64,000 nt of DNA, taken from assembly GCA_963742875.1 (NCBI GenBank), contig CAVUNO010000001.1, forward strand, positions 527,209 to 591,208, given 5' to 3'. This DNA comes from Bog-532 sp963742875. Its GTDB lineage: Bacteria > Actinomycetota > Actinomycetes > Streptosporangiales > Streptosporangiaceae. A program made the position numbers and the translations under genes. Below the pieces are notes generated by a model, which saw only the letters and a program-made list of their open reading frames with translations, made no database searches and had not been told where the DNA came from. Positions 54,579-64,000 of this stretch are shown piece after piece (position 1 is the first letter of the stretch; every line of letters starts with the position of its first letter).

Positions 54579-57500
54579 GCTTCCCGCCGCGACGATGGCG
54601 CCGCCGGCGATCACGGCGAGCCCCGAAACGGTCCCCGCCGTCGTGCTGGCCAGAATCCCGTCCGGCCGCCACACGGCACCGTCGGTGCTGGTGAACGCCA
54701 GGACGTTACCGCCGCTGCGGCCGGTGATCACCGCGCCCGCCGGCCCGCCTTCCACGCTGGTCAGCGTGAGCCCCGCGCTGTCCTGGCCGGTGACCGTGGC
54801 GCCGAACTTCCAGGCCGCCCCGTCGGGGGAGGTGAACACGACGGCGTCGGCCCCAGTCTTCGCCAGGCCGGGCCGGACGGCCACGAACCCGTTCGCCGTC
54901 GCGGCCACCATGGCGCTGGCCGACACTCCGTCGCTGACCGGAACGGTCACTGCGGACCAGGTCGCGCCGCCGTTGGTGCTCCGCCATGCTCCTGACGCGC
55001 TGCGGGCGCCCTGCGCGCCATTCATGGTGACGACGCCAGAGATGACGGTGGCCGCCCCGTCCGCTGCCGCGGAGGTGAGGGCACCGGCCCGGCCGTCTTC
55101 GGCCGTCAGATGAAGCTGAGCCGCACCGAGGCGCCGCCAGGTCACGCCGTTGGCGGACGTCCAGACGACGGGGGTCGCCGCCGCCGGGTCGCCGGGCGGC
55201 ACGTTCTCGCCGGCGGCGAGAAAGCCGGTGGCTGTCCGGCGCAGCACATTCGCCTGGTCACCGCCCTGCATGGGCGTGATCCCCTGGGTTGACGCGAGCG
55301 TCCACGCCACGCCGTCGTGGCTGGTCCAGATCGCGCTGGGGCCCACGGCCGCCCACCGGCCCTGGCCGCCGGCGATCAGCGTCGCCGCGTGCCCGGGCGC
55401 CGGATCCCCGCCGTCCGTCGCCTGCTCGGTGCCGAGCCGCCAGGTCTGGCCACCGTTAGCGGACACGAAGAACTGAGCCCGGCTGATCCGCGCGCCCGCC
55501 TGAGAGCCGACCGCGACCACCTGCGAGCCGGAACTCGCCACGCGGGCGAGGGACTGGCTGATGCCGCGCGCCTCATCGCCCGGGGTGGTGCTGAAGAGAG
55601 CGCCAGCCGCCGTGGCAGGCGGGAAGCCGACCGAAAGGGTCGCGGGCGCCGGCCCGGCGCCGCCGCTGCCGCCACCGAACGTCGCAACGACCGCGACCCC
55701 GACAGCGACCATCGATATCATCGGGAGCGCCACCCGGACCGCCCAGCGCTTGATGCCGGCCGCGGACAGCGGCGGCGGGAGCGCCAGCCCCTGCTCCGCA
55801 GTGTCGCCGACCGCCGGGCGCGGGGAAACCAGGTCGCGGAGCCATCCCCGGCGGGTGCTCACGGGCTCATAGCGCTCCTGCTCACCGGCCGAGCCGCCGG
55901 TCCATGCACCGTTGCGCAGGCCGTCCCCGGGCCCATCACCGCCGGGCAGGCCGGTTCCGGGCCGTTCGCCGGCGTGATTACCTGCGTAGTTGCCAGCGTC
56001 GTGGCCAGCACCGGGCGGAAGCGCCCGTACGGGCCGCCTCGGCGGCTGGCCCGCTCGCGGCGGCCGTGGCCGCCCGGAGCCGGGGAACTCAAACCCGGGC
56101 GGCCCGGAGCCGGGCGGTCCCGGAGGCGGGGTCGTCGTCGGTGCGTAGGTGTAACCGGCCGCGGAGCGCGCGGCGCCGTCACCGGCCCGGCGGCCAGGCT
56201 CGCCGCCCGGCGGGAGCGCGAGCAGGTCGTCCTGCTCCGGCGGGGAGGCATCCGGCGCGTAGCCGAACTCGTAACCCGGCGCGGCGTTGTCCGGCGCGAC
56301 CGGCGCGCGGCCGGCACGGCCCGCCACGATCGTTTCGTCCGCGGCGAAGGCATCCGCCCCGAAGTCCCCGCCGTAGCCCGGCCTGGGGCGCGTGGTGAAG
56401 TCCGGCCGGGGGATGGCGGCGACGTCTGGCCTGGGGGCGGTGGCCGGGCCGGGCGAGTACGGTTCCACCGGCTCGGGGACGGGCTGGTAGCCGAACTCGT
56501 ATCCGGGACCACCCGGTGCGTACGCGCCGCCTGCGCCATACGCACGGCCCGGCACATAGGCCCCGCCCGGTCCATAGGCGCTCCCCGGCGGGTCCGCCGT
56601 ACCCGGTACTCCGGGCCGGGCCGGCACGTTCGCGTAGCCGTCCGGGGCAGCGGCCGTCCCGCCGTAATCCGCGGCCTCCCGGCCATAACGTGCGCGGTCC
56701 TGGCCGCGATCGGCTGGAACCTGCTGGTAACCGGCGGGCCCGCATCCACCGTCAGTGGCCCCGGGGGCATCCCGGTACCGGGGAGCATCGCCGTCCAGGC
56801 CGCCGCGCGCGTCGCCGGGCGAAGGGCCCGCCACCCGGGCGGGCGCACGGTCGTTCCGGGGCGCGGGTGAATACGGCGCGGGCGGATAGGCGGCCGGCGA
56901 GGAGGAGGGCGACGCGTCCAGCGCGTACGGATAACCGGGTGCCCGTACGGCCGGGCCGCGCGTCGGCGGATAGGGCACCTGACCGTACGGGGCCGGCCTG
57001 GCGCCCTGGTCCGGCGCGTATTGGCCCGGCGGGTACGGATAGGTGCCGTCTGGCTCGTACGGATAGGCCCGCCGCGGACCGGCGGAGCCCGCGGCGCCCG
57101 GCCCGGACAGATACGCGGGCGGGTAAGCCGGGGGCGGCTCGTACGGGTACACCACGGGGGGCTCGTCCGGGCCCACCGCTCGCGGTTCGTCTGGGTACGC
57201 GGAGTCCGGCTCGTACGGGTACGCGGAGTCCGGCTCGTCGTAGGGCCACGTGGAGTCCGGCTCGTACGGGAACGCGGAGTCCGGCTCGTACGGGAACGCG
57301 GAGTCCGGCTCGTACGGGTACGGCGCCGGCGGGGCGTACTGGACAAGGCTGTCCGCCTCATACGGATGGGCAGGTTCCGGCCCGCACGGGTAAGCGGGCC
57401 CGGGCAGGTACTCGGGCCCGTCGGGATAAGCCGTCTCCGGCGCGTACGGATACCCGTCCGCGTATTCCGGTTCCGCCGGATAGGAGGCGGCGGGTCGCGG

Positions 57501-57623
57501 CGCGGGAGGACCCGGGGAATCCGGTCCACACCAGGCTCCCGCCCCCCTATCGTCGGGTCGACGGATACGCACGCGGCGAGGAGGCCGGACGTCGCCATCC
57601 CAGGGGCTGCCTGTCGTACTCAC
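53427..57623 (-). CDS. large Tyr/Pro-repeat membrane protein with beta-propeller-like W-repeat ectodomain; in-frame TGA at 53730-53732
   Basis: About 1,398 codons if read through one stop. Residues 1-~625 are disordered and rich in Tyr, Pro, Gly and Asp, with tandem YPYEPDSA octapeptides (near 98-145). A single membrane helix follows (VALPMISMVAVGVAVVATFG, ~655). The rest is extracytoplasmic, with many Asp-box/BNR-like units ending in NGGxTW or DGxxW (NGGQTWRLG, GVTWRRLG, GTSWVRGTG). The frame meets TGA at 53730 exactly at a repeat Trp (NGGVT-stop-TE) and continues 100 codons in the same style to TAG at 53427. GTG 57623 has GAGGG upstream. Function unknown. Confidence 0.75.
57195..57335 (-). 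repeat. 24-nt repeats encoding YPYEPDSA
   Basis: Five to six units of 24 nt, some with one codon lost, encode YPYEPDSA or close variants (FPYEPDSA, WPYDEPDS). High DNA identity suggests recent expansion. They form part of a longer Tyr/Pro-rich region. Confidence 0.88.
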
Positions 57624-58036
57624 CTTTTCCCTCGGAGCTGGACGGGGCGCAAGCTGGACGAAACAGGAAGATGGCCTATGTCCCCTTCGCGGCGATCGTA
57701 CCTTCCGGCAGCTTGATCGAACCAGAGATTCGGAGTCGTCGCGGCCCAGGGGGCTGGGGGGGACCTGCTATCCGCTATTGACTTCTCCCCGCCCTGAAGG
57801 ACGAAGGCTGGCGTCCTGCAAGGGTCTGGTCACCGCGGCTGTGCCGGCGAACCGGGAGGCGCCTGCGCGCATTGGCCAATCCCGGGCGCTCCGCCTCAGC
57901 GGCCCCAGGAGGTAACGTGGGCCACACCCGTAATGGCCGGCCCTTAATTTCTTCAGGCCCCCGGGCTGGGACCGCCAGGTAATCTTGATGCCGAGCAAAG
58001 ATCGCATTCAAGCTGCGGGAGAGGGCGATATCCGCC
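57624..58036. promoter_or_regulatory. kgd upstream region
   Basis: A 413-bp divergent region between the W-repeat protein and kgd. It contains the IS right-end relic at 57778-57803 and, next to it, AGGACG...CGTCCT (57799-57818), which could form a hairpin. No clear promoter pair or open frame was seen. Confidence 0.4.
57778..57803 (-). mobile_element. solitary IS200/IS605 right-end relic
   Basis: Twenty-six bases match the right end of the TnpB element at 46049-46074 with one mismatch (TTGACT then CTCCCCGCCCTGAAGGACG). Identity stops immediately after, so the outer stem is broken (CGAAG in place of CGGGG). No tnpB remains. It is a decayed end or a miniature derivative. Confidence 0.7.
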
Positions 58037-61918
<3,882 letters not shown>

Positions 61919-61965
61919 ATCGGCGCTGACCTGAGCAGCACGGCCCTCACCGGCCGGGAGAGCAG

Positions 61966-62142
61966 ATGTACTTCACCGACCGCGGCATAGAAGAACTCGA
62001 CGAGCAGCGGGGCGACGAGCAGGTTAGCATGTCCTGGCTGGCCGCCCGGCTGCGGGACTTCGTGGATCTGAACCCGGAGTTCGAGACGGCGGTGGACCGG
62101 CTGGCGACCTGGCTGGCCCGCCTGGACGACGACGACGACTGA
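61966..62142 (+). CDS. DUF6104-type small protein (58 aa)
   Basis: A 58-residue acidic protein, MYFTDRGIEELDEQRGDEQ..., ending WLARLDDDDD. I recognise the small actinobacterial family often found directly after kgd; function is unknown. A ribosome site (GGGAG) lies 6 nt before ATG 61966, and the gene starts 47 bp after the kgd stop on the same strand, so it may be co-transcribed. The helical middle (SMSWLAARLRDFVDLNPEF) and acidic C-terminus suggest a protein-binding partner. Confidence 0.8.
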   Translation: MYFTDRGIEELDEQRGDEQVSMSWLAARLRDFVDLNPEFETAVDRLATWLARLDDDDD

Positions 62143-62297
62143 CCGCGCGCCGTCCGCTGGCCGCGGTGACCGCCCCGATCCCGGGCAGCGCGGCCAGCGG
62201 ACTGTCGGCGCCCGCCGATCGAGGGCCGCGCCGCCCGCAAGCCGCTCGCGGTCGGCGGCGGCGTCTCACCCCTGCCTGTCTGGCGTTACGATGCATC

Positions 62298-62325
62298 TTG
62301 ACGAATCGCAGACAAGATATATCGT
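62298..62325 (+). promoter_or_regulatory. candidate promoter with overlapping palindromes upstream of DUF4097-padR
   Basis: TTGACG (62298-62303) and TATCGT (62320-62325) are spaced 16 bp. They are flanked and overlapped by palindromes GATGCATC (62290-62297) and GATATATC (62316-62323). The latter covers the -10 box, which suggests repression, possibly by the downstream PadR. Confidence 0.5.
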
Positions 62326-62399
62326 GAAAGTACACCAACCTGACCTGGTGCTCAACCGGGCGGAAGGCACCGAACGCCATGGTGGACGGGAGACAGCCG

Positions 62400-63481
62400 A
62401 TGTCGCACTGGACGGTCGACGCGCCGATGCGCCTCGCATTTGACGATGTGACGGCGCTGAAGGTGCGGGCCATCGCGGGCTCGGTGGCCATCCTGGCCAC
62501 CAGCGAAGCGCCCGGCCCTCGACATCACCCGGATCAGCGGCCAGCCGCTCACCGTGACCCACGAAGATGGCGTTCTGACCATCAGCTACGAGGACCTGAC
62601 CTGGGACGGTCTGCTGGAATGGCTGCGGCCGCGGAATCATTCCGCCGAGATGACCGTCACCGTGCCGCGGGACTGCCCGGCCCAGGTGGGGGTGGTGGCG
62701 GCGACAGCGGTCGTGTCCGGCGTCGCCGCGCGGACGTCGGTCAAGAGCGTGTCGGGCGCGATCACGCTGGACGGCCTGAACGGGACCGTCGACGCGCGCA
62801 CGGTCGGGCGCCGACGTCGAGGCGCAGGACATCAACGGCGCGGTCAGCTTCAACTCGGTGTCCGGTGACCTGACCCTGGCGGGCGGATCGCTGGACCGGC
62901 TGGACGCCAAGACCGTCACCGGGAGCGTGACCGCCGACGTCCACCTGGGCAAGCCGGGCAACGTACGCGTCGCCACCGTGTCCTCCGACGTCGCGCTCCG
63001 TCTTCCCGGCGCAACCGGACGCGCGGGTCAGCCTGCGGTCGACTTCCGGCCGCGTGCTGAGCGAATTCGGCAGCCTGCGCAGCTCACACGCTCCGTGTCG
63101 CATTCGGTGAACGGTACGCTGGGGGCGGGTACTGGTCACATTTCGGTGACCACACTGTCCGGCCGGGTGACATTGCTGCGGCGCCCGGCGAACAGGCCGC
63201 ACCGGACGGCTCGGCGCACGCCAGGCCGTCCCCGGGCGAGCCGGCCCGGGCGACGCGGGGACGCCGCGCGCGACGCGGCGGGCTGCGGGCGGCACGGAGG
63301 ACACGAGCGGGGCGCCCGGCGCAGGAGGGCAGGACGGGCGCGGTACATCGGGGCAGGGCACGACGGACGCGGGAAAGTCCCGCAGCCGGGTCAGGGACCC
63401 ATGGGCGTCGGCCACCGATCCGGCGCCCACGACAGCGCGGGGGCGCAGGACGACGAACAGACGAAGGGCGAGGCTCGATGA
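62400..63481 (+). pseudogene. DUF4097-family beta-repeat protein, at least four apparent frameshifts
   Basis: The family sequence is spread over several frames: MSHWTVDAPMRLAFDDVTAL; ALDITRISGQPLTVTHEDG; VKSVSGAITLDGLNGTVDA; ADVEAQDINGAVSFNSVSGD; AQPDARVSLRSTSGRVLSEF; and RSVSHSVNGTLGAGTGHISV. Breaks lie near 62514, 62806, 63005 and 63085. The first three each need removal of one G or C. The last frame ends in DDEQTKGEAR and TGA 63479-63481, overlapping the padR ATG. DUF4097 proteins form repetitive beta-helical domains and often sit beside PadR regulators; exact function unknown. ATG 62400 is the likely start. Confidence 0.75.
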
Positions 63482-64000
63482 GTCCGGTTTTCCGGCACGG
63501 CAGGCTCCGGCTCTACCTGCTCCGGCTGCTCGATGAGGAGCCCCGGCACGGCTATGAGGTCATCCGGATGCTGCGCGACCAGTTCATGGGTGTATACGCG
63601 CCCTCGCCCGGCACGATCTACCCGCGGCTGGCCCGGCTGGAGGAAGAAGGCCTCGTCACCCACGACGAGCTGGACGGGCGCAAGGTCTACCGGATCACCG
63701 AGGCCGGACGCCAGGAACTGCACGAACGCGAGGACGAGCTGGCCGAGCTGGAGCAGGAATTGTCGGACTCGGTGCGGGACATCGTCCGGGAGGTCAAGGA
63801 AGACGTCCGGGAAACGGTACGCAGCCTGCGTGAGGAGCTGACCTGGGCGGCGCGGACCGCCCGGCGCCCGGACGAACAGGACGGCGAGGACAGCCCGGCC
63901 CAGCCCGGCACCGGTCGGCCGGTGGCCCGTTGCGCTCGCCGGGGACGCCGGAAGAGATCAGGCAGCGGACCCACTGGACTCGCGAGGACGCGAAGGAGAG
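63478..64000 (+). CDS. PadR-family transcriptional regulator, cut by window end
   Basis: Winged-helix PadR regulator. MSPVFRHGRLRLYLLRLL leads into the wing region (RHGYEVIRMLRDQF; PSPGTIYPRLARLEEEGLVT; DGRKVYRITEAG). A long acidic coiled coil follows (ELAELEQELSDSVRDIV), the dimerisation arm. Near 63927 an apparent one-base deletion switches the sensible frame (APLRSPGTPEEIRQRTHW); the literal frame becomes basic and is open to the end of the window. The start overlaps the DUF4097 stop (ATGA), so it probably controls that operon. The ligand is unknown. Confidence 0.85.
   Translation, partial: MSPVFRHGRLRLYLLRLLDEEPRHGYEVIRMLRDQFMGVYAPSPGTIYPRLARLEEEGLVTHDELDGRKVYRITEAGRQELHEREDELAELEQELSDSVRDIVREVKEDVRETVRSLREELTWAARTARRPDEQDGEDSPAQPGTGRPVARCARRGRRKRSGSGPTGLARTRRR

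Noticed and set aside
55317..56870. 517-codon plus-strand frame
   Set aside because: Antisense to the W-repeat membrane protein, whose Tyr/Pro repeats and membrane helix make the minus frame the real one.

Overview
The window is a high-GC stretch of an actinomycete chromosome, probably of a Streptomyces or Streptosporangiales type of genus. The evidence is GC-rich third codon positions, GTG starts, ATGA stop/start overlaps and typical actinobacterial families: the GlgE pathway, a fused 2-oxoglutarate dehydrogenase (Kgd), DUF3017, DUF6104, GAF-ANTAR proteins and an FHA regulator beside a Ser/Thr kinase. The species cannot be named from this sequence. No tRNA, rRNA or CRISPR array was seen.

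Layout. 1-2.5 kb: 5' part of guaA behind a CNNM/CorC-type membrane protein (minus). 2.8-5.8 kb: Leloir operon galT-galE-galK, all three genes disrupted. 5.8-7.4 kb: an ABM-like protein and an M20 amidohydrolase. 7.5-10.6 kb (minus): DUF3017 protein, icd, mdh. 10.8-14.6 kb: FHA-LuxR regulator converging on a Ser/Thr kinase, a small conserved protein and an enoyl-CoA hydratase. 14.7-25.9 kb: alpha-glucan metabolism, glgP (minus) divergent from glgE-treS-mak-glgB. 26-32.4 kb: an F420/deazaflavin-type oxidoreductase with operator-like palindromes, two coupled GAF-ANTAR genes, a phosphoesterase, a NYN protein, SppA and a flavin reductase. 32.6-34.4 kb: DrrAB-like ABC exporter. 34.6-39.0 kb: hutU-hutF-hutI histidine catabolism. 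39.1-42.7 kb: OpuA-type osmolyte importer with an unusual mini-ORF between the two permeases. 43-46 kb: secreted seven-blade YVTN propeller, RpiR regulator and rhomboid-like protein. 46-47.4 kb: a TnpB-only IS200/IS605-type element inserted just before a GT4 - methyltransferase - cyclase-like gene set, followed by a second methyltransferase. 51.3-57.6 kb: aminotransferase, nitrilase and a very large Tyr/Pro-repeat membrane protein with a W-repeat ectodomain. 57.8-64 kb: a solitary IS right-end relic, Kgd, DUF6104, a DUF4097 protein and a PadR regulator cut by the window end.

How the genes work together. GlgE, TreS, Mak and GlgB form the known trehalose-to-alpha-glucan route, and GlgP degrades the product. 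galTEK would feed UDP-glucose metabolism but looks broken. HutU, HutF and HutI carry urocanate through formimidoylglutamate to formylglutamate by the deiminase route. mdh, icd and kgd are TCA-cycle steps.

Caution on sequence quality. At least ten apparent single-base frameshifts (seven of them +1, mostly in short G/C runs), one large galT deletion, one in-frame TGA at an expected Trp codon and one missing stop codon lie in the window. The single-base events look more like residual sequencing error than gene decay, and coordinates of the affected genes should be read with that in mind.
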